DNA of 64,000 nt from Ceratothoa steindachneri (GCA_963969495.1 OZ018329.1:150224502-150288501); one strand, 5' to 3'; numbered from the stretch's first letter, positions 61,199-63,165 are shown. The notes: generated by a model from the letters alone, not told the origin. A program made the numbers and translations.

Positions 61199-63165
61199 CT
61201 GACAGCAGCAATCCAGAAAATATTTGAATGGGAAAGTGATCACTATCATGGAGGTGATTGACTACCTCCCACCCAAAATCAGGCTGTGCATCCAGAGAGC
61301 ACAGGAATAGATCAAGACAGTACATGAACCAGTTCTCTGGCATTGAATGCATAAACATTGAAAGGTACTAATTGAAAAAAGCATTTCTGGAAGTAAAAAA
61401 AAGTGAGACTAATCAAAGGTTTGGATGAAAAGCATCACAATAAAAAGTAAACTTGTAAAAGTTGGGTTGTTATAAGTTTTCATAGAATTCATTCAGTGTA
61501 CAAGGTGGCATAAAATTCCTAATTCAAAGATTATCTATTGATTAAAACAAAAAGTGAAAACCAATGGGTGAACCTCGGCTAGAAAATTTGGATCACAGGA
61601 AATGAAAAAGTGTATACATTAGAGGACAATACAGCATACTTTATTTGAAGAATGAACTGCAATTCAAGGTAAAAATTTTTAGGAGCCAATAGCATTGTCT
61701 TTTAGATTAAAATATAGTTCAGTAGAAAGATAAATGGCTAAGGTACAGTCACTGCAACGGAAATTGATCGGCCACCGAAAGGGCCAACTTTCGCAAGAAA
61801 AAAAGTAGAAAAAAAAGTGTTTCAAAACTTTTTAAAAAATTAATGAAAACATACCTGAGCATTAAAGCAGCCAGAAGGCCTTCAGCTCCTTGATGAGTCA
61901 TAGAATGGAGGAGGTGTTGGCAGTGGCGAGCTGGTCTTTCATGAAAGCCCAGCAATTTTTTATGGGATTTAGGTCAGGGCTGTTGCCAGGCCACTCCAAA
62001 ATATTGATATTGTGGCCAGCAAGGTAGTTTTTTTTTTTACTTTTCTTGAGGTGTGGCATGGGGCCCCATCTTGCATAAAAAAATCTGCACCTTGAAAAGC
62101 ATAAAAAGGCAGAAGATGGTCCTCCAGAAAGTTAATTGTAGTCTTTCTAGGTAAAAACTACAAGCCACCATTTCCACTAAAAGCCCAGACACCATCACCT
62201 GGTTGGAGTGTTTAACAGTACGAATGGTATAGCAGGGGGTCATAGTGGCTGATGGTGGAGGGTCATCACACTTTACTGCTTGCCCCTTTGATACACTTAA
62301 AGCAGCTTACGTCGGAAAAGCAAGTCTTTTCTTCCTCATGCTAGGGATGAGGAGAGGTTTCTTGGCAGCTTGTTGACTTGGGATCCTGAGGCCCTTCTGC
62401 AGGCAATGTTGAATGGTCCGAATCGACGATTCTTTTTCAGTTTGGCAACTGAAATGAAGGGATTCTTCAACAACTCCTTCTGTGGCATCAGATCAGTCTT
62501 CTTTTGATTCCCAGTCCTGAATTTCTGCTTGGGAAAAACATTGGGTGGTAAACCGTGAGGGACGGCAGCCACCCTCCTGATGGTCCCTTCTCCTCTTCCT
62601 GTCCGGCGACATCTTTTTTGTAGACAAATTCTCCTCCCTCAAAATGAGTATCCGTGCCTTCTCTGCTTCAGAGGTGTTTAGGCATCTCAAAAATCAAACA
62701 CACAATGAAAATAGCCAAACTGAGCAGAAAACTAGTGGCAAAGCAACACATGCTATGCAACATCTGAGAGCTAGTATCATTTTCTTTCAAACCACAAGAC
62801 TGTACAGAGCTGTCAGACATACGATATTTGCAAACAAACCATTCATATGTGCTGAAATGCAACCAAATTTTTATAGCATTTTTTTGTGTATCGCAACCTG
62901 ATCAATTTCAGTTGCAGTGACTCTACAATATAATCAGGATGGCTTGTGAATGGAGAACTTGGGTGAAAAAAAAGAGGTAGGATTTATATAGAAAAATTAT
63001 ATGAATTTTTTTTTAAATGACTTACTTATTATGTTCTGGCCCCACTGCCTTGTAAGTATATTCTGCCTTAACTCGATTTGCTTGAAAAAATATGTTCAAT
63101 CTTGACTTTGCATTATCAATTGTCCAATTCCCATGGATATTTGCAGTTAGATCAACATTCTCAGC
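913..63165 (-). CDS. mle: ATP-dependent RNA helicase A (DHX9/maleless), partial, 17 exons
   Basis: DEAH-box superfamily 2 helicase, known in other animals to unwind dsRNA, RNA:DNA hybrids and structured RNA in the nucleus; in Drosophila it remodels roX RNA for dosage compensation. Joined exons (minus strand, 5' to 3'): 63165-63026, 57447-57401, 47588-47362, 43278-43114, 28625-28428, 27183-26854, 26733-26536, 25018-24769, 14638-14544, 12382-12170, 11886-11712, 7879-7703, 5655-5465, 5202-5041, 3722-3618, 3298-3200, 1059-913. Every junction is GT..AG and the phases chain into 973 codons with no stop. Order of domains: dsRBD2 (about residues 5-125), MTAD linker (139-195), helicase RecA1 (about 225-395), RecA2 (about 440-620), winged helix/HA2 (620-800), OB fold (820-960). 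Animal homologues are about 1200-1300 residues, so the N-terminus with dsRBD1 and the C-terminal tail are missing. Orthology was judged from remembered family sequence, not a search. Confidence 0.95.
1681..1950 (-). mobile_element. I-like LINE, 3'-end fragment
   Basis: Starts with a poly-T run (the poly-A tail of a minus-strand copy) followed by catctggcgcctgccaac, the 3'-UTR signature shared by at least eight fragments in this window. Continues through GGAGCACGCTCCGGCG and the end of the ORF2-like region to about 1950. Strongly 5'-truncated. Confidence 0.7.
1965..2725 (+). mobile_element. CR1/L2-like LINE, 3' part of ORF2
   Basis: Broken reading frames encode [38 protein letters not shown] and [14 protein letters not shown], the C-terminal signature of CR1/L2-clade reverse transcriptase ORFs (typically [15 protein letters not shown] and NRLPEEVV). 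Stops and frameshifts are present, so it is a relic. The end near 2680-2725 carries CTCCTTGGGAGCT and a caa-rich tail. Related sequence lies at 26280-26480. Confidence 0.75.
3200..3298 (-). CDS. mle: mle exon: OB fold, RTRAVS block
   Basis: 33 codons in phase 0; acceptor tttattcag, donor gtgagt. Encodes [20 protein letters not shown] and [20 protein letters not shown] follows FVFGEK directly in MLE and DHX9, which fixes this exon even though it has no ATG-started open frame. Confidence 0.92.
3618..3722 (-). CDS. mle: mle exon: OB fold middle
   Basis: 35 codons in phase 0; acceptor tctctaag after a (ct)n tract, donor gtaatc. Encodes [18 protein letters not shown] and [11 protein letters not shown], the conserved IHKSSVNC and PFFVFGEK blocks of the OB fold. 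Confidence 0.94.
3723..4507. other. intron sequence without recognised features
   Basis: AT-rich intron between mle exons. A (ga)n/(ct)n tract beside the 3722 acceptor supplies its polypyrimidine tract. 4080-4290 is a G-poor, pyrimidine- and A-rich stretch resembling other unclassified stretches at 13080-13800 and 43640-43740. No coding signal beyond that. Confidence 0.4.
4508..4742. mobile_element. 235-bp hairpin MITE with long TIRs
   Basis: Two arms of about 85 bp (4508-4592 and about 4655-4742) are near-perfect reverse complements, joined by about 65 bp of unrelated sequence. The ends CTAGCCGCAGCGAG and CTCGCCGCAACGAG (read inward) are flanked on both sides by TA, at 4506-4507 and 4743-4744. 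Long TIRs, TA duplication and no coding capacity fit a Tc1/mariner-type MITE or foldback element. In the mle pre-mRNA it would form a strong hairpin. Confidence 0.85.
5041..5202 (-). CDS. mle: mle exon: HA2 end and OB fold start
   Basis: 54 codons in phase 0; acceptor tttcag, donor gtaaga. Encodes [40 protein letters not shown] and [10 protein letters not shown]. The [12 protein letters not shown] block starts the OB fold, which lines the RNA path. Confidence 0.95.
5465..5655 (-). CDS. mle: mle exon: HA2 domain
   Basis: 191 bp, phase 1 in and phase 0 out; acceptor ctccacag, donor gtgagt. Split codon T|CC gives Ser. Encodes [20 protein letters not shown], then [20 protein letters not shown] and [18 protein letters not shown]. 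The NRFSDH and [10 protein letters not shown] blocks are diagnostic for the DHX9/MLE subfamily. Confidence 0.95.
5820..6110 (-). mobile_element. I-like LINE, diverged 3'-end fragment
   Basis: After a poly-T run comes a diverged form of the family 3'-UTR signature (actagcaactgccaacaag, then gggcatacatc), followed by a poly-C and CAA-rich spacer and tacaagcggtagcgatccc, shared with the other copies. Old and degraded. 6110-6420 holds nothing I recognise. Confidence 0.55.
6420..7560 (+). mobile_element. Jockey-like LINE fragment, RT to ORF2 C-terminus
   Basis: Frames encode [19 protein letters not shown] and [17 protein letters not shown], the YADD catalytic centre of a non-LTR reverse transcriptase, then [18 protein letters not shown] and [20 protein letters not shown]. 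The C-terminal region includes [10 protein letters not shown] and a Cys/His pattern at about 7370-7430. At least one frameshift (near 6870) and one premature stop break it. The sense strand is rich in A and C and poor in G. Two further copies are at 12590-12960 and 56083-57195. Confidence 0.75.
7703..7879 (-). CDS. mle: mle exon: HA2 ratchet start
   Basis: 177 bp, phase 1 in and out; acceptor cccctcag, donor gtaagt. Encodes [20 protein letters not shown], then [20 protein letters not shown] and [19 protein letters not shown], the ratchet domain. The acceptor and first six exon bases (acatga) lie directly against the 34-bp minisatellite and are repeated in its units, so the true acceptor sits at the end of a ladder of look-alikes. 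Confidence 0.95.
7880..9030. repeat. 34-bp minisatellite abutting the mle splice acceptor
   Basis: About 34 tandem units of gaggaaatcatgtctaaggg plus aaaagaacggcggt (34 bp), with some 31-32-bp variants. On the minus strand each unit reads as a pyrimidine-rich tract, then (in many units) TTAG, then ACATGA, the same layout as the real acceptor CTTTCCCCTCAG/ACATGA at 7880/7879. Variants change the AG (catggttaaag, catgttcaagg, catgtccaagg). A higher-order block of about 168 bp (five units) is repeated at 8641-8808 and 8811-8977. Remnants of the same array continue at 10509-10540 and 10718-10775, so the array was later split by insertions. Confidence 0.95.
9031..10508 (+). mobile_element. Tc1-like DNA transposon, degenerate, inserted in the minisatellite
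   Basis: Terminal inverted repeats of about 50 bp: the left end opens CTGAACCACGCAAAATAG and the right end, reversed, CTGAACCGCGCTAATAG; both continue GGAAAGTTA and a CTCGG/CTCAG block. The transposase relic (about 9240-10220) includes [20 protein letters not shown] (helix-turn-helix), [19 protein letters not shown] and [13 protein letters not shown] followed by a stop. The second catalytic Asp (HDNAP in relatives) reads HVNAP, so it would be inactive even without the stops. Minisatellite sequence lies on both sides. Confidence 0.85.
10509..10540. repeat. minisatellite remnant
   Basis: aagtaaggggaaagagcaac plus ggagaggatt is one partly degraded unit of the 34-bp array at 7880-9030, left on the far side of the Tc1-like insertion. 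Confidence 0.75.
10541..10717 (-). mobile_element. I-like LINE, 3'-end fragment
   Basis: Carries the family 3'-UTR signature (gcgcctctggcgactgcc, then ttcaagggcataagtcg) and the downstream GCACGCTCCGGCG block, then stops where minisatellite-like sequence resumes. A second insertion into the same array. Confidence 0.7.
10718..10775. repeat. minisatellite remnant, two degraded units
   Basis: ggtgaagtaattatgtctta and aaagcggcggtgagcaaatc match the 34-bp unit with the right spacing. They mark the original far edge of the array before the two insertions. 10776-11350 has no recognised feature. Confidence 0.7.
11360..11560. repeat. unclassified dispersed repeat, interrupted copy
   Basis: Shares tgaggcaggaag, tctccgg, tatcgtaaaa/tgtcgtaaaa and ttttgttcct/ttttcgttcct in the same order with 24540-24660. 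The frame on the minus strand is open in part, but I do not recognise a product. It is split by the 55-bp insert at 11436-11490. Confidence 0.55.
11436..11490. mobile_element. 55-bp insertion with 12-bp target-site duplication
   Basis: Flanked by a perfect direct repeat GGATAGGGGACC at 11424-11435 and 11491-11502. The paralogous repeat at 24540-24660 has no such insert at the matching place. A near-identical 50-odd bp sequence (ttaataacatccaaaaagcg core) recurs at 12533-12588 next to a Jockey-like fragment, so this is a very short retroposed piece of a dispersed element. Confidence 0.75.
11712..11886 (-). CDS. mle: mle exon: winged helix
   Basis: 175 bp, phase 0 in and phase 1 out; acceptor tttgcag, donor gtaggc. 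Encodes [20 protein letters not shown], then [20 protein letters not shown] and [18 protein letters not shown]: the degenerate winged helix after motif VI of DEAH helicases. Confidence 0.95.
12170..12382 (-). CDS. mle: mle exon: helicase motifs V and VI
   Basis: 71 codons in phase 0; acceptor tatttcag, donor gtgaga. Encodes [20 protein letters not shown] (motif V), [20 protein letters not shown] and [20 protein letters not shown] (motif VI arginine fingers). All key residues are intact. Confidence 0.96.
12533..12588. repeat. second copy of the 55-bp insert sequence
   Basis: agcataacataaaatacatt through gcgtcacaaacataaat matches 11436-11490 at nearly every base. It lies directly upstream of the Jockey-like fragment at 12590, which suggests both belong to that element's family. 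Confidence 0.75.
12590..12960 (+). mobile_element. Jockey-like LINE fragment (second copy)
   Basis: Parallels 6840-7060: caattcatacgctcagtaat, caagcgctgcatgggtccc and gtcaaggatcaccttgacac encode the IRSV.DY..A.W and [13 protein letters not shown] blocks. Broken and truncated at both ends. Confidence 0.65.
13080..13800. other. G-poor unclassified stretch
   Basis: About 700 bp almost lacking G on the plus strand, with recurring cacacattcattc and ctcatccatcca motifs. The reverse strand is G/A-rich and recalls the bias of the GA-rich LINE at 16114-18307, so it may be an old minus-strand element of that sort. The long open frames on the plus strand follow from the base bias and show no domain. 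Confidence 0.35.
14008..14112 (-). pseudogene. 5S rRNA-derived sequence
   Basis: Read on the minus strand: accatgctgaaaacacc, then aaagttaagcaacattg and tacttggatggg, followed by agacc and gggaacac. These are the 5S rRNA landmarks in correct order and spacing, including box A/intermediate and box C of the internal Pol III promoter. Against a 118-120-nt 5S it lacks three or four bases after the GGGAGACC box and differs in the loop B/C region, and there is no clear T-run terminator. A dispersed 5S pseudogene or the 5S-derived head of a SINE3-type element is more likely than a working gene. Confidence 0.8.
14544..14638 (-). CDS. mle: mle exon: RecA2, LPLHSQ block
   Basis: A 95-bp exon that is not an ATG-started open frame, found by matching the expected family block. 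Acceptor ttttaag, donor gtaatt. Split codon G|GT completes Gly, then [19 protein letters not shown] and [12 protein letters not shown]. This corresponds to the conserved LPLHSQIPREEQ segment of DHX9. It lies alone, 10.1 kb from the preceding exon and 2.2 kb from the next. Confidence 0.93.
14861..15362 (-). pseudogene. I-like LINE ORF2 start, APE-type endonuclease
   Basis: About 15300-15200 encodes [20 protein letters not shown], the N-terminal beta strand and Asn of the APE-like endonuclease that nicks target DNA for target-primed reverse transcription. It continues [18 protein letters not shown], then [20 protein letters not shown] and [17 protein letters not shown]. Truncated at 14861-14880 before the catalytic Asp/His motifs are complete. 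One frameshift lies near 15070. Confidence 0.75.
15619..19695 (-). pseudogene. I-like LINE ORF1 (gag-like), interrupted
   Basis: Runs from [18 protein letters not shown] at 19695 to the zinc-knuckle region near 15700-16080, where [19 protein letters not shown] is a CCHC knuckle followed by [20 protein letters not shown] and a basic Ser/Pro/Arg-rich tail. ORF1 proteins of I-clade elements bind the element RNA. Frameshifts occur (for example 19080 and 18710) and 2.2 kb of another LINE sits within it (16114-18307). The second copy, at 36780-38410, is colinear. Confidence 0.75.
16114..18307 (+). mobile_element. GA-rich non-LTR retrotransposon nested in LINE ORF1
   Basis: Reverse transcriptase relic on the plus strand: a basic leader ([18 protein letters not shown] near 16210), [18 protein letters not shown] (16790), [19 protein letters not shown] (16990), a FPTLF block, [17 protein letters not shown] (17280) with the YADD centre, [17 protein letters not shown] (17470) and a long C-terminal domain to about 18195. 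Several stops. No endonuclease is seen, so it is 5'-truncated or uses another mechanism. Boundaries come from comparison with the uninterrupted ORF1 at 37670-37700. The sense strand is very poor in C. Confidence 0.8.
20690..21975 (-). pseudogene. I-like LINE RNase H domain
   Basis: ORF2 C-terminal region. RNase H block: [16 protein letters not shown] (first Asp), [16 protein letters not shown] (Glu), [14 protein letters not shown] (second Asp) and [20 protein letters not shown] (last His/Asp), so all catalytic residues are kept. Then a Cys-rich tail [20 protein letters not shown] (CCHC-like). An in-frame stop after APRLFP (20952) replaces the Trp of the sister copy. The presence of RNase H places the element in the I group of non-LTR elements. 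Confidence 0.88.
22035..22562 (-). pseudogene. I-like LINE reverse transcriptase, C-terminal part
   Basis: [20 protein letters not shown] leads to [20 protein letters not shown] (RT motif with PQGS) and [16 protein letters not shown], the catalytic YVDD. It continues [19 protein letters not shown] and the thumb. After WGADRATA there is a TGA and, a little later, a TAG, both in frame; the copy at 34812-35348 has sense codons at these places, so these are point mutations, not frameshifts. Confidence 0.88.
22794..23143 (-). mobile_element. I-like LINE, short 3' copy with imperfect TSD
   Basis: Starts with T-rich sequence and the signature catctggcgactgtctac, and ends inside the ORF2 C-terminus. 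Flanks aatccacccatca (22781-22793) and aacccacctatca (23144-23156) match at 11 of 13 bases, consistent with an older TSD. Confidence 0.8.
23190..23720 (-). mobile_element. I-like LINE, 3' copy
   Basis: Second fragment directly behind the previous one: catctggtgactgcctac at 23209, and cgcgaagatcacccagactg at about 23531 shared with 20775 and 63768. Ends near 23720 inside the RNase H/Cys-rich region. Confidence 0.75.
23721..24539. other. intron sequence without recognised features
   Basis: AT-rich, no coding or repeat signature recognised beyond short A/T tracts. Confidence 0.4.
24540..24660. repeat. unclassified dispersed repeat, uninterrupted copy
   Basis: Matches 11360-11560 in order (gtgaggcaggaagtaaatac, gtatcgtaaaagc, ttttcgttcctgc) and lacks the 55-bp insert, so it serves as an empty-site reference. 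It lies about 110 bp downstream of the mle exon end at 24769. Confidence 0.55.
24769..25018 (-). CDS. mle: mle exon: RecA2 start, motif IV
   Basis: 250 bp, phase 0 in and phase 1 out; acceptor gcaacag, donor gtgggt. An acidic insert ([16 protein letters not shown]) is followed by [20 protein letters not shown] and [10 protein letters not shown] (motif IV region). The acidic insert corresponds to the long acidic loop of human DHX9 and is shorter here. Confidence 0.94.
25150..25760 (+). mobile_element. GA-rich LINE fragment, RT C-terminus
   Basis: Open frames encode [18 protein letters not shown], then [18 protein letters not shown] and [20 protein letters not shown], the post-thumb region of non-LTR reverse transcriptases (the usual pattern is LYGSETW...R, then VLRWFGHVERM). 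The GA-rich, C-poor sense strand resembles 16114-18307, but this is a different family. Confidence 0.65.
26280..26480 (+). mobile_element. CR1/L2-like LINE remnant beside an mle exon
   Basis: ttcccatagcatgcaacagc, gggccccacttaattgtaac and ctacagcacagggtgtagg match blocks at 2000, 2060 and 2620 in the element at 1965-2725, but the RT part between them is missing. An internally deleted relative that ends about 60 bp from the exon at 26536. Confidence 0.6.
26536..26733 (-). CDS. mle: mle exon: helicase motif III (SAT)
   Basis: 66 codons in phase 0; acceptor ttgaag, donor gtgagt. Encodes [20 protein letters not shown] (motif III SAT couples ATP hydrolysis to unwinding) and then [20 protein letters not shown], the start of the RecA1-RecA2 linker, ending in a basic run RKRGKP. 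The intron to the previous exon is only 120 bp, the shortest seen in this gene. Confidence 0.95.
26854..27183 (-). CDS. mle: mle exon: helicase motifs Ia, Ib and DEIH
   Basis: The largest exon (110 codons), phase 0 at both ends; acceptor ggtag, donor gtgagt. Starts [11 protein letters not shown] and carries [11 protein letters not shown] (motif Ia), [29 protein letters not shown] and [11 protein letters not shown], with the DEIH box that binds Mg-ATP. The match to insect MLE is near residue for residue. Confidence 0.96.
27363..27478. repeat. 36-bp minisatellite, 3.2 copies
   Basis: Unit tttgtccaccgctcctattt plus gccttgccatctttac (36 bp), three copies and a bit. On the minus strand it stays open for 12-residue repeats ([12 protein letters not shown] and variants). 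It sits about 180 bp upstream of the acceptor of the DEIH exon, inside an intron, so I do not call it coding. Confidence 0.85.
27479..28427. other. intron sequence without recognised features
   Basis: AT-rich intron between the Walker A and DEIH exons. Nothing beyond simple A/T tracts is recognised. Confidence 0.4.
28428..28625 (-). CDS. mle: mle exon: helicase motif I (Walker A)
   Basis: 66 codons in phase 0, acceptor gaacag, donor gttagt (GT kept, less usual +3 base). A helical, Gln-rich leader ([19 protein letters not shown]) precedes [18 protein letters not shown], the ATP-binding P-loop. Human DHX9 has Ala where this protein has Asn after the first Gly; the catalytic GKT is intact. A 14.5-kb intron separates it from the MTAD exon. 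Confidence 0.95.
28626..29096. other. intron sequence without recognised features
   Basis: AT-rich. No coding or repeat signature recognised before the DNA transposon at 29097. Confidence 0.4.
29097..30262 (+). mobile_element. pogo/Tigger-like DNA transposon, internally deleted
   Basis: Ends CTGGTACCTTGATTTACAAG and (reversed right end) CAGTGATACTTTGATTTACG match and are flanked by TA (29095-29096 and 30263-30264). Inside, broken frames encode [33 protein letters not shown] and [20 protein letters not shown], the Psq/CENP-B-type DNA-binding region of pogo-group transposases, then [19 protein letters not shown]. The DDE domain after this is missing. A (aagaacat)n motif at 29160 is typical of other arthropod repeats. 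Confidence 0.8.
30390..31540 (-). mobile_element. IS630/Tc1-mariner-type transposase relic
   Basis: Minus-strand fragments in order: [20 protein letters not shown] (31300, helix-turn-helix), [20 protein letters not shown] and [20 protein letters not shown] (30950-30850), [13 protein letters not shown], then [19 protein letters not shown] (30680), the second catalytic Asp region of DDE_3-type transposases, and [17 protein letters not shown], where relatives have WPPQSPDLNPLDY. Multiple stops and frameshifts. I could not define the terminal inverted repeats, so the ends are approximate. Confidence 0.75.
31541..33236. other. intron sequence without recognised features
   Basis: AT-rich. A poly-C run (31947-31957) and the 32100-32480 region look repeat-derived, but I cannot assign a family. 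No host coding signal. Confidence 0.35.
33554..36750 (-). pseudogene. I-like LINE ORF2 (EN-RT-RNase H), deleted
   Basis: Endonuclease start with ANWEKLRRL at about 36720; linker with [19 protein letters not shown] and [20 protein letters not shown] (35750-35560), which in full elements leads into the RT. Then the frame jumps from the [16 protein letters not shown] end at about 35390 to [12 protein letters not shown] (35350). Compared with the fragment at 60085-61370, which still has [19 protein letters not shown], this copy has lost RT motifs 1 to 3. YVDD is kept ([14 protein letters not shown]), as are RNase H Asp/Glu residues ([23 protein letters not shown]). Confidence 0.82.
36780..38410 (-). 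pseudogene. I-like LINE ORF1 (gag-like)
   Basis: Starts [18 protein letters not shown] at 38410. Middle part [20 protein letters not shown] and [18 protein letters not shown] near 38000; Cys-rich region 37680-37450 with [29 protein letters not shown] and [15 protein letters not shown], three zinc-knuckle-like motifs; then a basic Ser/Pro/Arg tail. Disrupted by the 38-bp insertion at 37835-37872 and by frameshifts. Colinear with the copy at 15619-19695. Confidence 0.8.
37835..37872 (-). mobile_element. 38-bp LINE insertion with 11-bp TSD inside LINE ORF1
   Basis: Thirteen T followed by aaattttatagagcccatct and ggcaa, flanked by a perfect CTTCTATGGAG at 37824-37834 and 37873-37883. The insert is the last 25 bp of the I-like 3' UTR plus its A-tail. 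The sister ORF1 at 18440-18470 reads straight through (gtctatggagtagtcc), giving the empty site. Confidence 0.93.
39110..39960 (-). mobile_element. I-like LINE, scrambled internal fragments
   Basis: 39110-39600 matches the ORF2 linker of the full copy (35505-36140: caggtgttgaagcatgg type sequence, then gcttctgtttgag). 39585-39900 then jumps to the ORF1/endonuclease junction (36670-36900: gatagctaactgggaatggg, agaagaccctcacaggaatg). Internal deletion joins the two; no ends visible. Confidence 0.7.
40755..41035 (-). mobile_element. CR1/L2-like LINE 3' end with (TAT)n tail
   Basis: Minus frame encodes [20 protein letters not shown] followed by [20 protein letters not shown] and KTRLFRIAF, the C-terminus of CR1-group ORF2 proteins, then a short 3' UTR ending in an (aat/att)n microsatellite at 40757-40775, the usual simple-repeat tail of this clade. 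Confidence 0.85.
41040..41415 (-). mobile_element. I-like LINE endonuclease fragment
   Basis: Matches the full copy at 36300-36665: tagctcttcaatcagatcag, cctgaaaggaggtatttaaa and gttatacctgggagggtggg. Heavily diverged. Confidence 0.65.
41416..43113. other. AT-rich intron, nothing recognised
   Basis: About 70% A+T by eye. No coding, RNA or repeat signature that I can name up to the MTAD exon. Confidence 0.4.
43114..43278 (-). CDS. mle: mle exon: MTAD-like linker
   Basis: 55 codons in phase 0, acceptor attctag, donor gtaagt. The hallmark is [20 protein letters not shown], the tryptophan-rich stretch that in human DHX9 is the minimal transactivation domain recruiting RNA polymerase II. The first half ([20 protein letters not shown]) is a less conserved spacer. 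Confidence 0.93.
43279..44060. other. intron sequence without recognised features
   Basis: AT-rich. 43640-43740 is the G-poor type also seen at 13080-13800. Nothing else recognised. Confidence 0.35.
44063..45224 (-). mobile_element. mariner transposon with intact TIRs, transposase deleted
   Basis: Ends CAAGGGGCGGTCAATAAGTT and (reversed) CGAGGGGCAGTCAATAAGTT are about 28-bp inverted repeats, each flanked by TA (44061-44062, 45225-45226). The transposase reads on the minus strand from [18 protein letters not shown] at 45045, shifts frame near 44860, then runs to 44189: [38 protein letters not shown] (first catalytic Asp), [38 protein letters not shown]. Between GVL and APSNYF the segment with the second Asp (HDNARPH in relatives) is deleted, so the DD34D triad is incomplete and the copy can only move in trans. 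Confidence 0.93.
45520..45850. repeat. AT-rich tandem repeat, unit about 90-100 bp
   Basis: The sequence acttattcacctgttacttt ... gacactttaatcac ... atttataattatttatg at 45637-45720 recurs diverged at 45721-45819 and in part again before and after. Two to three copies. It may be the non-coding part of the neighbouring element. Confidence 0.6.
45955..47130 (-). pseudogene. LINE ORF1 (gag-like) of another family
   Basis: Minus strand: [20 protein letters not shown] (47045), [39 protein letters not shown], then a Cys/His region with GHRWEDCK and a second knuckle (about 46710-46600), [19 protein letters not shown] and a polar, Lys/Glu-rich tail to about 45955. The layout (RRM-like part, then CCHC knuckles) fits an ORF1 protein of a Jockey-type LINE. 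Several frameshifts. No matching ORF2 is next to it. Confidence 0.65.
47362..47588 (-). CDS. mle: mle exon: end of dsRBD2 and linker
   Basis: Acceptor ccttccag, donor gtaagt. Encodes [16 protein letters not shown] followed by [19 protein letters not shown], the C-terminal helix of dsRBD2. The Lys/Gln-Ala-Ala motif at the start of that helix contacts the dsRNA phosphates in this family. An acidic linker ([19 protein letters not shown]) follows. Ends in phase 0 after PVFV. Confidence 0.93.
47589..48235. other. intron sequence without recognised features
   Basis: AT-rich with no coding or repeat signature I can name. Confidence 0.4.
48236..48769 (+). mobile_element. Tc1-like element, internally deleted derivative
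   Basis: The left part contains gcaatggaaattgatcggg and the right end TTCTGTTGCAGTGACTG followed by TA, matching the TIRs of the longer relative at 61746-62923. The 5' part of its transposase is kept ([16 protein letters not shown], and the block encoding [12 protein letters not shown] at 48660), then the sequence jumps to the right TIR. Opposite orientation to the longer copy. Confidence 0.75.
48790..49560 (-). mobile_element. I-like LINE, ancient degraded copy
   Basis: aagtaccagggatagatggt and tactgtgcaaagagctcctc parallel the RNase H tail region. gtgaaaagcaagcagaggag with ttcaccaggaatatg parallels 35417-35450. It is the most diverged recognisable copy here. Confidence 0.5.
49880..51300 (-). 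mobile_element. Ty1/copia-like retrotransposon, pol fragment
   Basis: Minus-strand pieces in order: [20 protein letters not shown] and [19 protein letters not shown] (RT palm; D.K.A.LQG motif), [16 protein letters not shown], then [20 protein letters not shown] and [20 protein letters not shown] followed by [10 protein letters not shown], and finally a degraded FSDASL (RNase H). These are diagnostic for copia RT/RNase H. Where the YVDD box is expected the copy reads FVDAFLW, so the second catalytic Asp is lost. Stops throughout. Confidence 0.85.
52224..52759 (+). repeat. candidate 5' LTR
   Basis: Opens TGTTGTCC and closes CCACA, seven bases before the primer-binding site. Contains AATAAA at 52645-52650. 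About 536 bp. Only one LTR is present, so the borders rest on the TG..CA rule and on the position of the primer-binding site. Confidence 0.55.
52766..52783 (+). promoter_or_regulatory. tRNA-Lys-type primer-binding site
   Basis: TGGCGCCTGAATAGGGAC matches the complement of the tRNA-Lys(UUU) 3' end at 16 of 18 bases. This is where reverse transcription of the LTR element would be primed. Confidence 0.75.
53802..54363 (+). pseudogene. gypsy-like gag nucleocapsid, four zinc knuckles
   Basis: Capsid end [20 protein letters not shown], a Gly/Asn/Arg-rich linker, then [14 protein letters not shown] (54027), a stop and frameshift, [14 protein letters not shown] (54091), [14 protein letters not shown] (54178) and [14 protein letters not shown] (54236). 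All fit CX2CX4HX4C, which binds RNA during packaging. Four knuckles in one gag is more than the usual one or two. Confidence 0.85.
55385..56060 (+). mobile_element. Penelope-like element 3' end with inverted head
   Basis: The plus frame from 55545 encodes [20 protein letters not shown] and [11 protein letters not shown], a stop, then [40 protein letters not shown] and [20 protein letters not shown]: the GIY-YIG-type endonuclease that sits at the C-terminus of Penelope-like proteins. Upstream, 55385-55493 is an inverted copy (about 92% identical) of 55527-55636, with a 33-nt loop. Partial inverted flanking copies are characteristic of Penelope insertions. The non-coding tail runs to about 56060. 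Confidence 0.88.
56083..57195 (+). mobile_element. Jockey-like LINE fragment (third copy), interrupted
   Basis: Parallels 6840-7530: [13 protein letters not shown] at 56250, aaggccctaaaaagcatc, cacctggctaggctgcagag, and the Cys/His end tttgtccaggctgcaacac. At 56716 the match breaks off and resumes at about 56960 (gttatcagaagaggctggat), so about 240 bp of unrelated sequence is inserted. Degenerate. Confidence 0.7.
57401..57447 (-). CDS. mle: mle exon: 47-bp micro-exon in dsRBD2
   Basis: Only 47 bp, encoding [15 protein letters not shown], the beta2-beta3 part of dsRBD2. The acceptor is cacaag and the donor gtaagt. The incoming split codon AA|G gives Lys and the outgoing split codon A|AT gives Asn, so the phases fit both neighbours exactly. 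It is isolated by a 5.6-kb intron on one side and a 9.8-kb intron on the other, so a gene finder could easily miss it. Confidence 0.92.
57448..59950. other. AT-rich intron, nothing recognised
   Basis: 2.5 kb with no coding, RNA or transposon signature I can name, apart from short A/T tracts. It is the longest quiet stretch in the window. Confidence 0.4.
60085..61370 (-). mobile_element. I-like LINE, RT start and ORF2 linker fragment
   Basis: 60130-60389 encodes [20 protein letters not shown] and [20 protein letters not shown], the first RT motifs that the near-complete copy has lost. 60390-61060 and 61200-61350 match its 35440-36290 (caaatttaacagaaaggcc, gaggggggtcctgcaagaac). Interrupted by TG microsatellites at 61088-61196. 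A 31-bp direct repeat (aggaaaaaattaaagag type) lies at 60030-60078. Confidence 0.75.
61050..61196. repeat. TG microsatellite with tandemly duplicated flank
   Basis: The block agatcacagtgctcactcca plus agtaacacagg occurs twice (about 61057-61087 and 61112-61142), each followed by a (gt)n run: about 10 units at 61088-61108 and about 26 units at 61143-61196. A duplication of unit plus microsatellite inside the LINE fragment; likely length-variable. Confidence 0.9.
61746..62923 (-). mobile_element. Tc1-like transposon with TIRs, broken transposase
   Basis: Ends CAGTCACTGCAACGGAAATT and (reversed) GAGTCACTGCAACTGAAATT, flanked by TA at 61744-61745 and 62924-62925. Minus-strand transposase: [20 protein letters not shown] and [16 protein letters not shown] (helix-turn-helix, 62680-62560), [20 protein letters not shown] (first Asp), then [18 protein letters not shown] (second Asp) at 62100-62050; the third position is degraded (GLATALT where relatives have SPDLNP). 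Frameshifts and stops make it inactive. Confidence 0.9.
63026..63165 (-). CDS. mle: mle exon: first half of dsRBD2
   Basis: Acceptor ctatttcag, donor gtaagt; starts in phase 0 and ends two bases into a codon. Encodes [18 protein letters not shown] and then [16 protein letters not shown], the alpha1-beta1 part of the second dsRNA-binding domain of the DHX9/MLE family. It is the most 5' exon visible. Since homologues have dsRBD1 upstream, at least one more exon must lie beyond 64000. Confidence 0.93.
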